In this document: in pieces, positions 46,196 to 54,630 of the stretch | Layout: the number at the start of each line of letters is the position of its first letter | How positions within the stretch are numbered: the first letter of the stretch is position 1 | Assembly (NCBI RefSeq): GCF_000243135.2 | Contig: NC_019903.1 | Coordinates: forward strand, 2,270,001 to 2,334,000 | Origin: Desulfitobacterium dichloroeliminans LMG P-21439 | Lineage (GTDB): Bacteria > Bacillota > Desulfitobacteriia > Desulfitobacteriales > Desulfitobacteriaceae | Direction: 5' to 3' | Length of the DNA: 64,000 nucleotides | The notes under the pieces: generated by a model | Told to the model about the DNA's origin: nothing | Seen by the model: the letters and a program-made list of their open reading frames with translations, nothing else | Databases searched by the model: none | Position numbers and translations under genes: made by a program

Positions 46196-46366
46196 TTGCG
46201 AGTCAAAACTTTTAGCTCACCTGACCCCCGTCTTCTCGAGAAAGAGGTCAATCAATGGCTTGAAGACACCAGTTGGATCAAAATCGTAAATATAACTCAA
46301 AGCTCTGCTCAAACCCATTTGGTCAGCATTTGGTATGAAGAACCAAATGTGCCTTTCCTCGGATAA
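46196..46366 (+). CDS. Cse60-like small sporulation protein (TTG start)
   Basis: A 56-aa frame with TTG at 46196, five bases after AAGGAGGT. The product LRVKTFSSPDPRLLEKEVNQWLEDT then IVNITQSSAQ and LVSIWYEEP resembles Cse60, the sigma-E-dependent sporulation protein of Bacillus: short N-terminal strand, a helix EKEVNQWL, then strands ending in a Y-E motif. TATAAT lies upstream at 46149-46154. A 64-aa frame on the opposite strand overlaps it and lacks a ribosome site. Confidence 0.6.
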   Translation: MRVKTFSSPDPRLLEKEVNQWLEDTSWIKIVNITQSSAQTHLVSIWYEEPNVPFLG

Positions 46367-46432
46367 AGCCGAATAGTCTATGCCATAATAATAAGAAAAA
46401 TTAAGTTTCAAAACGGAAGGGACTGTAGCTTC

Positions 46433-47155
46433 ATGAAAATCTCGCTCTTTATCACTTGTCTGGGAGACACCATGTTTCCTGATATTGGTGTAACTATGTC
46501 CAAGATTTTTACCCGTTTAGGGCATACAGTTGATTTTCCTGAAGGACAATTCTGTTGCGGACAGATTTCCTTTAATTCTGGTTATATGGATGATACCCGC
46601 ACAGTAGCCCGTGCCCTTATTGACGCTTTCGAAGACAGCGAAGTAGTAGTTGGCCCCAGCGGCTCTTGCATCGGTATGATCCATCATAATTATCCAGACT
46701 TATTTAAGGACGATCCGGTTTATTCGAAAAAAGCTAAAGAGCTCATCGATAAGAGCTATGAATTTTCCCAGTTTATCGTTAATGTCCTTAAGACACCTGA
46801 CCTTGGTGCTCGCTATAAAGCTAAAGTTACTTACCATCCCTCCTGTCATGCTACTCGTTTATTAGGATTGAAGGAGGAACCCTTGACCCTATTGCAACAT
46901 ATCCAAGATCTCGAAATAGTTCCTCTCCCGGAAGCTCATCTCTGTTGCGGGTTCGGCGGTACCTTTTCGATTAAAATGCCACGCATCTCGGAAGCCATGG
47001 TGGCCGAAAAGGCCCAGCACGTCTTGGAATCCGGGGCCGATATCCTGACAGGACTTGACATGGGCTGTCTTATGAATATCTCCGGATATATGGAGAAACA
47101 TGGCCGTTCCATACCAGCCATGCATCTCATACAATTGCTCGGGAAGGGGATGTAA
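46433..47155 (+). CDS. lutA: Lactate utilisation protein A (Fe-S oxidoreductase)
   Basis: The 240-aa protein has two CCG (cysteine-rich) domains: GQFCCGQISFNSGY with GPSGSCIGMIHHNY, then YHPSCHATRLLG with HLCCGFGGTFSIK and GLDMGCLMNISGY. These bind a catalytic non-cubane Fe-S centre. With LutB and LutC it oxidises L-lactate to pyruvate in Bacillus. First gene of lutABC; the stop is three bases before the ATG of lutB (TAAG region). Confidence 0.93.
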   Translation: MKISLFITCLGDTMFPDIGVTMSKIFTRLGHTVDFPEGQFCCGQISFNSGYMDDTRTVARALIDAFEDSEVVVGPSGSCIGMIHHNYPDLFKDDPVYSKKAKELIDKSYEFSQFIVNVLKTPDLGARYKAKVTYHPSCHATRLLGLKEEPLTLLQHIQDLEIVPLPEAHLCCGFGGTFSIKMPRISEAMVAEKAQHVLESGADILTGLDMGCLMNISGYMEKHGRSIPAMHLIQLLGKGM

Positions 47156-47157
47156 GA

Positions 47158-48600
47158 ATGTCACTGGATAATCACTATGATGTAAATGCAGCTCTTGATA
47201 AAGCCTTAAGCGACGATTTTTTACGGAAGGCCACCCGCCGGGCAACTGATCGGCTAAGAAATAATAAAAAAGCGATCACTGATGAACTAGGCAATTGGGA
47301 AGAATGGCGTCAAGCCGGCGAGAAGATCCGCAATCATGTGGTTCTCAACTTAGACTATTACCTCAATATGCTCATCGACAATGTTGAGAAAAATGGTGGC
47401 ATTGTCCATTTAGCTAAAACTCCTGAAGAAGCCGTAAAAATTACAAAGGATATTTTCGAAAAGCATGGTTTTAAATCGGTCATTAAATCCAAGTCCATGA
47501 TTACGGAAGAAATCCACCTTAACCCCGCCTTAGAAAAAGACGGCATCGAGGTTGTGGAGACAGACTTAGCCGAGTACATTATCCAGATTGCGGATGAACC
47601 ACCCTCACATATTATTGTTCCCGCTATGCATAAAAACCGGGATCAGATTGCTAAGCTCTTTGAACCCATTGCCGGGCATCCCCTAGAATCTGATACCCCT
47701 ACCCTGACCAAATTTGCTCGTGAGCAATTGCGCCAAAAATTCCTTGCCAGTAAAATCGGCATCACCGGTTGCAACTTTGCGGTAGCCGACACCGGGACCA
47801 TTACCATGGTAACTAACGAAGGCAATGGGCGGATGACCAGCACCATACCTGAAGTGCAAATCACGATGATGGGCATGGAGCGGATTGTCCCATCCTTCAA
47901 AGAGCTTAGTGTGCTCCTTAATCTTCTAGCTCGCAGTGCAACTGGACAACGTCTCTCCGTATATACAACAATGACAACCCCGCCTAGACGCGAAGAGGAA
48001 TTAGATGGACCTAAAGAATGGCATTTGGTTATTCTTGATCACAACCGTTCAGAGATTCTCGGTGACGAGGAATTCCGTTCCTCACTCCGTTGTATCCGCT
48101 GCGGTGCTTGCTTTAATGTCTGTCCCGTCTATCGCCAAGTCGGCGGTCATGCCTATGGTTCCGTCTATTCCGGGCCGATTGGGGTGGTAATTACACCTTT
48201 ATTAGAACAAGATTATGAGAAATGGGGACATCTTCCCTACTTCTCCTCCCTTTGTGCGGCCTGCGCCGAAGCCTGCCCTGTACGCATTCCACTCCATGAT
48301 TTAATCGTCAAGCACCGCGACCGTAAGGTCCTCAAGGGTCATACTCCCGGCCTGGAGAAGAAGATATTCAAATACTATGGCTACTACTTCTCCCATCCAA
48401 AAACCCTTAACAAATTTATCCGCTTAGGTTCAAAATTCCAATTTATCTTAATGCGCAACGGTAGAATTAACGGAGGACCGCCCCCGCTCTCCAATTGGAC
48501 AAACAGCAAGACCTTACCTCCTGTAGCTAAACAGACTTTCCGGGATCAGTGGCCCGAGCTTAAGAAGAGTCTGGAGAATATGAAGCGAGGTGATAAATAA
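47158..48600 (+). CDS. lutB: Lactate utilisation protein B (ferredoxin-type)
   Basis: A 480-aa protein with an N-terminal LUD-type domain (about 60-280; NFAVADTGTITMVTNEGNGR) and a C-terminal pair of [4Fe-4S] motifs, CIRCGACFNVCPVY and CAACAEACPVRIPL, typical of LutB. It passes electrons from LutA/LutC chemistry onward. Stop TAA overlaps the ATG of lutC (TAATGA), so translation is coupled. Length and order are standard. Confidence 0.95.
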   Translation: MSLDNHYDVNAALDKALSDDFLRKATRRATDRLRNNKKAITDELGNWEEWRQAGEKIRNHVVLNLDYYLNMLIDNVEKNGGIVHLAKTPEEAVKITKDIFEKHGFKSVIKSKSMITEEIHLNPALEKDGIEVVETDLAEYIIQIADEPPSHIIVPAMHKNRDQIAKLFEPIAGHPLESDTPTLTKFAREQLRQKFLASKIGITGCNFAVADTGTITMVTNEGNGRMTSTIPEVQITMMGMERIVPSFKELSVLLNLLARSATGQRLSVYTTMTTPPRREEELDGPKEWHLVILDHNRSEILGDEEFRSSLRCIRCGACFNVCPVYRQVGGHAYGSVYSGPIGVVITPLLEQDYEKWGHLPYFSSLCAACAEACPVRIPLHDLIVKHRDRKVLKGHTPGLEKKIFKYYGYYFSHPKTLNKFIRLGSKFQFILMRNGRINGGPPPLSNWTNSKTLPPVAKQTFRDQWPELKKSLENMKRGDK

Positions 48601-49277
48601 TGAGCAATCGTCAAGAATTTATCGCAAATATCGCTAAAAAACTTGGTCGCCCTACCCCAAGCTCTGTGACCCCCGTGGAAGTAACCTATCCACTATTTCA
48701 GACGAACTCCCCAGAGGAACGGTTGGAACATTTTCTCAAGATGTTTGAAACTATGGGCGGCAAAGTGGCTAAAGCTGCTACCTCTGCAGAAGCTACCGAG
48801 GCCCTAAAGGCATGGTTTGGCGAAAAGCCCGAATGGTTAGGCTCCAATAAAGTGATCACCTGGAATGAACTCCCCACCATGGCTCGAGCCTGTCTCGAGG
48901 GGTTAGGATGGTCTGCGCGAGTCTACGCCGACCTTCCTGCCAATCGCGAGGAACGCTATGCCATTATGGATAAAGCCGAACTTGGTATTACTGGTGTCGA
49001 TTACGGTATCGTCCAATCCGGTTCCCTCGTCTTAAAGAGCAACACCCAACGGGGAAGAGCCGTGAGCTTAATTCCCATCCGTCATCTCGCCTTTATCCCA
49101 GCCTCGGTGATTCGAGATCGTCTGGATCAAGTGCTTGCTGAACTTAAGCAGTCACCTATTCCTGCTGCCATCGAAATCATCTCTGGACCTAGTCGTACTT
49201 CGGATATCGAGATGGATTTATCGATTGGTGTCCATGGACCGGTGGAACTCTATTGTATTGTTATGGACAATCAATAA
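48600..49277 (+). CDS. lutC: Lactate utilisation protein C
   Basis: A 225-aa LUD-domain protein. The segment GITGVDYGIVQSGSLVLKSN and the late IIISGPSRTSDIEMDLSIGVHGP-type motif (here EIISGPSRTSDIEMDL) are those of LutC/YkgG. The last gene of the operon, coupled to lutB, and followed by a terminator at 49357-49394. A lactate permease gene is not adjacent, unlike in many operons. Confidence 0.93.
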   Translation: MSNRQEFIANIAKKLGRPTPSSVTPVEVTYPLFQTNSPEERLEHFLKMFETMGGKVAKAATSAEATEALKAWFGEKPEWLGSNKVITWNELPTMARACLEGLGWSARVYADLPANREERYAIMDKAELGITGVDYGIVQSGSLVLKSNTQRGRAVSLIPIRHLAFIPASVIRDRLDQVLAELKQSPIPAAIEIISGPSRTSDIEMDLSIGVHGPVELYCIVMDNQ

Positions 49278-49356
49278 CCTCCTCTCTTTCAAGCGTCAAT
49301 TCATTTTCCTAAAAGCATCTACCTAATAGCTTTACTTAATAGGATTAAACGAATTA

Positions 49357-49394
49357 AAAGCGAGAACTCAAGTTTATTTTTGAGTTCTCGCTTT
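49357..49394 (+). terminator. Intrinsic terminator of lutABC
   Basis: AAAGCGAGAACTCAA (49357-49371) pairs with its complement (49380-49394) around GTTTATTT; TTTCTATG follows. The remaining gap to 49528 contains an imperfect hairpin CGGCTTCGC / GCGAAGCCG (49464-49472, 49502-49510). Confidence 0.75.
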
Positions 49395-49528
49395 CTATGA
49401 TTAATCTCCACTGTCAGAAAGTGTAACTTCATTACCTACTATCCTTCTGCATAAGGCAACGAGCGGCTTCGCTTTTTTCGGATGTGGGCCTTAAAGGCTT
49501 GGCGAAGCCGGGTTTTCTTTAACGGAGG

Positions 49529-50113
49529 TCACGTTTGGATTTTAATTTTTTGTTTTTTAAGGTAATTAAGGATGCTCTCTTTTTCCCGGACTTCCACATG
49601 CACTATAGGTTGAACTTCGTTTCCGGCAATGCCATCCCAGCGGTAGTACAAGGTTTGTTGATACTTTTGGTTAATAAAGGGATCAGTATATTCTAGGTGA
49701 AGCACTATATAATAGGGGCTTACGTCGGGCTCACTATTATCGACTTCATAAGATTTAAACTTAATAAGTAAGCTTGATGCCATATTCTGCGGTATTTCAT
49801 TAGCTAAATAATACGTATCATTTTGAAGGGGTTTATTTTCAAGCTCTTGTTCAATAACAAGGGTTCGACTGGCCAGATTTACAACGGGGTGAGTACCCAC
49901 ATTATTAAACTTGAACTCCAAGCTTAACCCTGACTTTGCTTCAATCTTAGGCGAGTCCTGAAGAGATAAGTAGGGTCGGGAGGATTCCCTATCAATTTTC
50001 CAGGCATTCAAGGTGACCGTAACCGTAATCGTAGCCGTAATTGCCAAGATTGATGTGCCGATGGTGGCAATAATGCTGCTCCACTTCGCAAATTTCTCTC
50101 CATAATAACCCAT
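49529..50113 (-). CDS. Membrane-anchored protein of unknown function
   Basis: The 194-aa protein has one N-terminal hydrophobic segment (SSIIATIGTSILAITATITVTVTL) and an extracytoplasmic beta-rich domain (LSLEFKFNNVGTHPVVNLASRTLVIEQ; YIVLHLEYTDPFINQKYQQTLYYRWDG). The NVGTHP...Y-x-x-x-F pattern resembles proteins with Ig-like beta sandwiches but I cannot name a family. It lies alone between lutABC and the hydrogenase operon. Confidence 0.6.
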   Translation of the reverse strand: MGYYGEKFAKWSSIIATIGTSILAITATITVTVTLNAWKIDRESSRPYLSLQDSPKIEAKSGLSLEFKFNNVGTHPVVNLASRTLVIEQELENKPLQNDTYYLANEIPQNMASSLLIKFKSYEVDNSEPDVSPYYIVLHLEYTDPFINQKYQQTLYYRWDGIAGNEVQPIVHVEVREKESILNYLKKQKIKIQT

Positions 50114-50242
50114 TCCTTGCTATACCACCTCCTTAGCCAACACCCTTTAGTGTTCTACATTTTTTGTTTTATATACATGCTACAGGAGAAGAGTTGGATT
50201 ATCTAAAGTTTGAAAAAGCTTTGGGAGGCCTGCTGATACATA

Positions 50243-50279
50243 CAAGAGAGACAGCACCTACAGGGCACTGTCTCTCTTG
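50243..50279 (-). terminator. Hairpin downstream of the hydrogenase operon
   Basis: CAAGAGAGACAG (50243-50254) pairs with CTGTCTCTCTTG (50268-50279) around a 13-base loop. On the minus strand it follows the stop of the cytochrome at 50334. The T-run is poor, so a terminator or processing structure is inferred. Confidence 0.55.
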
Positions 50280-50333
50280 AGTATCGATATAATCTTCGCT
50301 TAGTTTGAATACCTTAACTTTGCCGCAACTTGC

Positions 50334-51200
50334 TTAGTCTTTAATATCCCAACTTCTCTTAATATGCTCAACGAGGTTATCGGGCTCAACATTGGTATGA
50401 CATTGATCACAATCCATTAATCCGCGGGTATTTTCTAAAGAATGACCTTTACCATGACACATCATGCAGTCCTCGACCGATTCATTTTTGTAAACTGCCT
50501 TAAAGGTTTTGCTGTGGAATTGATTTAATAGCTCTACCGTCTTAGCTGCCACATCGGCTGTTACACGAGCGCAACGTTCACTACGGGCCTTACTTTCAGC
50601 TTTGAGACCACTGGCATCACACCAATTACTTACGGATACATGGCAGAGAGGAGACCCGGCAACGCTTTTCTCCATAACCCCATCATATTCCAGCGCTTTA
50701 CCTGCGGCCGGTGCGAATTCGGGGAATGAATGATCACAATACCAACCAAATAGTTCGCTTACGACTTTATCAGCATCCTTCTTTTCCATGGTATAGTTGA
50801 TGGCCGTGGCCGCACCGATAAGCGCTCCACACAGTGTCGCCCAACCGCCACCGCCGGTTCCACCCCAACCCAAAACTTGGGTTGGAACCATAGTGTATGG
50901 ATATCCTACCTTATCTCCGAGCTGTCCAATAATGGCTTCAAAAGCACCATAGGAGCATTTCGATTTGCCATACCCTGCATAACCGTCTAGCTTCGCCTTT
51001 TCCGCGTCGAGATGTGCATATGGATATGGAAAACTCGGAATTTCACAATTACTATCACATGGGGCTGGTGTTGGTGTTGTTTCAACTGCCTCTACAACCT
51101 TCGTGGTATTGAAGATACTTGAACCAACGGCTAGCGCTCCCGCAGCCAGGATTCCCGATTTGAGAAATTTTCTCCTTGATAAGTCTTTTTCTTCATACAT
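50334..51200 (-). CDS. Split-Soret-type diheme cytochrome c with Tat signal
   Basis: The 288-aa protein begins with a twin-arginine signal (SRRKFLKSGILAAGALAVG, cleaved near VEAVE), a Thr/Pro linker, then a domain with CSYGAFEAIIGQLG and GWGGTGGGGWATLCGAL (the C_GCAxxG_C_C pattern of split-Soret cytochromes, which carry a [2Fe-2S] centre) and a C-terminal segment with two CxxCH heme sites, CMMCHG (245-249) and CDQCHT (264-268). GGGAGGG precedes the ATG at 51200. It is third in an operon after hydrogenase large and small subunits and probably takes electrons from the hydrogenase outside the membrane. Confidence 0.82.
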   Translation of the reverse strand: MYEEKDLSRRKFLKSGILAAGALAVGSSIFNTTKVVEAVETTPTPAPCDSNCEIPSFPYPYAHLDAEKAKLDGYAGYGKSKCSYGAFEAIIGQLGDKVGYPYTMVPTQVLGWGGTGGGGWATLCGALIGAATAINYTMEKKDADKVVSELFGWYCDHSFPEFAPAAGKALEYDGVMEKSVAGSPLCHVSVSNWCDASGLKAESKARSERCARVTADVAAKTVELLNQFHSKTFKAVYKNESVEDCMMCHGKGHSLENTRGLMDCDQCHTNVEPDNLVEHIKRSWDIKD

Positions 51201-51338
51201 CAAAAAGCCCTCCCTTTCTCGAATACAATTCCTTTTGACCTCGGCATCCCACATTTTAAAAATGCTATAACTTCTTTTATCACCTCACCTATTCAACTTC
51301 TTTTCTTATATCAAATTAATGTATTGAGCTTAACTTCC

Positions 51339-52892
51339 TTAAATCCTGAACATTCTCACCCCATCGGCGTCAATAAGGTGTACCGCACAGGCCATACAGG
51401 GATCAAAGGAACGAATCACGCGAACAACGTTCACCGGATTATCCGGGTCCGCCGCAACTCCGATTAGAGCCCGTTCAATGGGGCCAGCTAACCCATGATC
51501 ATCACGCGGGGAAACATTCCATGTTGTGGGAACAACGAGTTGATAATTGCTGATAACATGGTTATCGATGTTAATCCAATGTCCTAAGGCACCCCGCGGA
51601 GCTTCATTAAGCCCCACCCCTTGCCCCTGCTTCGGCGGATCCCAGTGCTCCTGGTCATGAATGGCAGGACGGCTAGCCTTGCTGCTTTGCAACTGCTCTA
51701 ATTCATCAAGCCAACGATACATGGCCTCAGTCATCAGCAATGTTTCCTGTGCCCGTGCGAGATGACGAGCCACCGACCCAGGCTTAATTCCGTACTTACC
51801 CATTAAGTTGAGTAAGGGCTGATGTTGCATTACCATCATGCGGGCCAGCGGTCCTACTTCAGTCACTTCACCGTTATAGCGGGGAGATTTAACAAAGGTA
51901 TATGCGCCTTTTTTATCAAGATCGATCTCCGAACTTTCTTGCCAAGGATTAGCAGGTTCTGCATCGCGGTACCAGGAACTCGCTACCGCTTCAGTAATCT
52001 TGCTAATATCTAGCTCTTGAACAACACCCGGAGACGTGCTACTGATAAAGCCGCCTTTAAATAACTTATCATTACCAAGATCATCCATTGGGAAGCCACC
52101 ATAAGCTAAGTAACTACCGGACCCGGCACCGACTCCGGCCCTTCCTAGCTGACCCAGTGGACCTGTACAAATATTAACCACATCAGGAACATATTTAGTC
52201 TCAATAAAAGCTACAACTTCGTTTAATATCTCTTTAAAATTATCGAGTTGCTCTTTTTGGGGGTAGATTGTCACCCCGCCTACAACAATACTGGATTGGT
52301 GGGGTTGCTTCCCTCCCAGAATGGCCGACATTTTCTTTGCTTTAGCCTGTACCTTTAGTGCTTCAAGGTAATGAGCAAGAGCGGTAATGACGATTTCCGG
52401 ATCGCCTATGGAAAAACGATCGGGTTGATACCTAGGAGTCAGAGGAGCGGTATCTCCAGCTTTTACTAAGGACATAATTTTATTCTTAACAGCCAATAGC
52501 TCTTGATCTTTTCCTTTGTAGTGATCAATCGCCATGACATCGAGATAATCTAAAGCGGAGAGATGGTAGAAATGTAAGGGGTGATCATGCAACCATAAAG
52601 CCCCTGTCAGCAAGTTGCGTATGAGCTGCGCTGCTCGAGGAACATGAGCTCCATGTGCATCTTCAACCGCCATTGCCGATGTCCAACCATGGGATGCCAC
52701 ACATACCCCGCAGACTCGTTCCGTGATGTATACTGCATCACGGGGATCTCTCCCACGGAGAATATCTTCAATACCTCGGTACATTGTCCCTTGAGCCCAG
52801 GCATTCGTAACGACACCCCTATCGATTTCCACCTCAATCCTTAAGTGGCCCTCGATTCTTGTTACAGGATCTACAACGATTCTCTTAGCCAT
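51339..52892 (-). CDS. [NiFe] hydrogenase large subunit, group 1 type
   Basis: Holds the NiFe active site. N-terminal ligands RVCGVCVASHGW (Cys61, Cys64) and C-terminal DPCMACAVH (Cys499, Cys502, His505) are complete; the 12-residue tail after His505 (LIDADGVRMFRI) is the peptide removed by a maturation endopeptidase. RIEGHLRIEVE at the start is the L1 motif. The 517-aa length is usual. ATG at 52892 abuts the stop of the small subunit at 52893. The cytochrome gene follows. No maturation genes (hyp, endopeptidase) lie in this window. Confidence 0.96.
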   Translation of the reverse strand: MAKRIVVDPVTRIEGHLRIEVEIDRGVVTNAWAQGTMYRGIEDILRGRDPRDAVYITERVCGVCVASHGWTSAMAVEDAHGAHVPRAAQLIRNLLTGALWLHDHPLHFYHLSALDYLDVMAIDHYKGKDQELLAVKNKIMSLVKAGDTAPLTPRYQPDRFSIGDPEIVITALAHYLEALKVQAKAKKMSAILGGKQPHQSSIVVGGVTIYPQKEQLDNFKEILNEVVAFIETKYVPDVVNICTGPLGQLGRAGVGAGSGSYLAYGGFPMDDLGNDKLFKGGFISSTSPGVVQELDISKITEAVASSWYRDAEPANPWQESSEIDLDKKGAYTFVKSPRYNGEVTEVGPLARMMVMQHQPLLNLMGKYGIKPGSVARHLARAQETLLMTEAMYRWLDELEQLQSSKASRPAIHDQEHWDPPKQGQGVGLNEAPRGALGHWINIDNHVISNYQLVVPTTWNVSPRDDHGLAGPIERALIGVAADPDNPVNVVRVIRSFDPCMACAVHLIDADGVRMFRI

Positions 52893-53843
52893 CTACTTCT
52901 CCTCCTTAGGATTCACAAATAGGGGCGCAAATCCATCATAGTACTCAGGCTCACTACAACCGGCACATGGTGACCCTGCATGACCACAATAGCTCACTCC
53001 ATCATTCCACCATGAAGCGGCGCAAGTGGTGTAAGTATCTTGTCCTTTACACCCCTTATGGTAGAGGCAATAGTCTGTTGTTTCGGCGTCATTCCAATCC
53101 TCTAGGAATTCATCCTTTTCAAAGTGCAACCGGCGATCACAACTATCATGTAAGGTATAGCGATAATAGGCTACTGGCCGCTTAAGTTCGTCCAGTAAAG
53201 GCAAAGCGTTTTCGCTCAAATAATATAGAATTACGCTGACTAAACGATCCGGCTTAACCGGGCAACTCGGTAGATTTACAATCTTAGCCCCACTAAGCAC
53301 ATCTTGCGCCCCCACTGCTCCCGTGAAGCCTGCCCGTGGAATGCCGCCATAGCAAGCACAGGAACCCACAGCAATTACAACTTCAGCGTTAGCAGCAGCC
53401 TTCTTAAATTGGTCAATAAAAGATTTACCTTCCACCATGCAATAACGAGGATCGGCCGTTGGAATCGATCCCTCAAGAACCAGTATGTAATTTCCTTTGG
53501 CTATACATTCCTCCATACTTTGAACTGCTTGCTCTCCAGCGGCTGCCATTAATGTGGGATGGTAGCGTACGGAAAGGACATCAAGGATAATTTGGTCCGG
53601 ACTCGGATCAAGGGAAGCTAATAATGATTCACTACATCCAGTACACCCCTGTCCTTGCATCCAAATCAATGGTTTCTTTGACAAGTTTGCTGCTGCTGCC
53701 TCCGCAATTTGGGGAGCCAAACACAAATCAAGTCCAAGTGCCGTGCATGTGATTGTGCACATTTTCAGAAAGTCTCTTCTGGATATCCCTTTTCTTTCGA
53801 GAAGCTGATATCCACTTTCAGATGGGTTACCCTCTCGTTTCAC
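52893..53843 (-). CDS. [NiFe] hydrogenase small subunit, Tat-exported
   Basis: The 316-aa subunit carries the Fe-S relay. It begins with a Tat signal (ISRRDFLKMCTITCTALG). The proximal-cluster motif is WMQGQGCTGCSESLL; the other conserved segments include VGSCACYGGIPRAG, PSCPVKPDRL, DSCDRRLHFEKDEF and CHAGSPCAGCSEPEYYD-type residues (CGHAGSPCAGCSEPEYYDG), typical of group 1. The C terminus stops soon after, without the membrane helix seen in HyaA-type subunits, so the enzyme should be extracytoplasmic and soluble or held by its cytochrome. A GTG at 53843 has GAGG 8 bases upstream; the first GTG at 53852 is too close. Confidence 0.95.
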   Translation of the reverse strand: MKREGNPSESGYQLLERKGISRRDFLKMCTITCTALGLDLCLAPQIAEAAAANLSKKPLIWMQGQGCTGCSESLLASLDPSPDQIILDVLSVRYHPTLMAAAGEQAVQSMEECIAKGNYILVLEGSIPTADPRYCMVEGKSFIDQFKKAAANAEVVIAVGSCACYGGIPRAGFTGAVGAQDVLSGAKIVNLPSCPVKPDRLVSVILYYLSENALPLLDELKRPVAYYRYTLHDSCDRRLHFEKDEFLEDWNDAETTDYCLYHKGCKGQDTYTTCAASWWNDGVSYCGHAGSPCAGCSEPEYYDGFAPLFVNPKEEK

Positions 53844-53906
53844 AATCCTCACCTCGTTAAATTATTTTTTCTAAGAAGTAAAATTAAGTCCGATGAGATA
53901 TTAAAA

Positions 53907-53922
53907 TGTGAAATATAACACT
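53907..53922. promoter_or_regulatory. Possible Crp/Fnr-type site upstream of the hydrogenase operon
   Basis: TGTGAAATATAACACT at 53907-53922 resembles the dyad TGTGA-N6-TCACA, with the second half degenerate. It lies about 65 bases upstream of the hydrogenase start at 53843. The gap 53853-54204 (352 bases) otherwise holds no gene; it is strongly AT-rich, with a second half-site-like word AATGTGAATATTT near 53984 and the DUF4363 terminator at its far end. Confidence 0.35.
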
Positions 53923-54152
53923 AAAAACACATGTTTATTAAATAACTTTAATCAAATAAGTAAAAATAAAGACTAAATACAAAAATGTGAATATTTTATC
54001 AATGTGTTTTCTTAATCATACACCCATTTCCCTTCCACTTCTAGGTATTTTTATAGTGAATCTCAATAATTATTTTTAATTATAGCTATTAAATTTCCAT
54101 ATGGCACATCTCCTAATTATTCATCTCAATCAAAGGGGATAAATTACGCAAA

Positions 54153-54196
54153 AAACGAGAACCTCCTCTATGTCTTGACTAAGGAGATTCTCGTTT
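54153..54196. terminator. Bidirectional hairpin terminator
   Basis: AAACGAGAACCTCCT (54153-54167) pairs, with one mismatch, with AGGAGATTCTCGTTT (54182-54196); the A/T tracts on both flanks allow function for the minus-strand DUF4363 gene. Confidence 0.75.
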
Positions 54197-54204
54197 ATAG
54201 TGAG

Positions 54205-54588
54205 TTAAAGGATATTCTGTAGGGTAATTGTCTCGGTATCCGCAATATGATGGAACAATAGACGTAAGGCTGCAACCTCCCCCAAGCTTAGAGCAGCCTC
54301 CTGTTCTAGGATGTATTTTTCGGCACGCTTTAAACTAAGGTCTATAGTATCAATTTCTTGGTGATCGAGTAAAATACTCCATAGTTTTTTTGTTTCATCC
54401 CACTCTTTTTTCAGCTGATCCATCTGCTGATTAGCATTTCCCCAATGTCTATTTTGAATGATGTCTTCCACCGCGATGAGCATTCCTTCTAAAGAGGATG
54501 CGGAGGAATTAATATATTGGTTGTGCCAATAGCTTCCCAAGACAAGCACCAAGATAATTATACCAACTGTAAGATAGGTTCTCAGCAT
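54205..54588 (-). CDS. DUF4363 family membrane-anchored protein
   Basis: A 127-aa protein with a single N-terminal membrane helix (LTVGIIILVLVLGSYW) and a helical outer domain rich in Glu, Gln and Leu (LIAVEDIIQNRHWGNANQQMDQLKKEWDETKKLW). This fits DUF4363, a family of unknown function often encoded next to DUF421 genes in clostridia, as here. It lies 42 bases downstream of the DUF421 gene. Confidence 0.78.
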   Translation of the reverse strand: MLRTYLTVGIIILVLVLGSYWHNQYINSSASSLEGMLIAVEDIIQNRHWGNANQQMDQLKKEWDETKKLWSILLDHQEIDTIDLSLKRAEKYILEQEAALSLGEVAALRLLFHHIADTETITLQNIL

Positions 54589-54630
54589 ATCTATCTCTCC
54601 TCTCGATGCTTCAAACTTTCATATGGAAAC

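Noticed and set aside
46217-46411. 64-aa minus-strand frame opposite the Cse60-like gene
   Set aside because: No ribosome site; it overlaps a plus-strand gene with a perfect one, and its composition looks like an antisense shadow.
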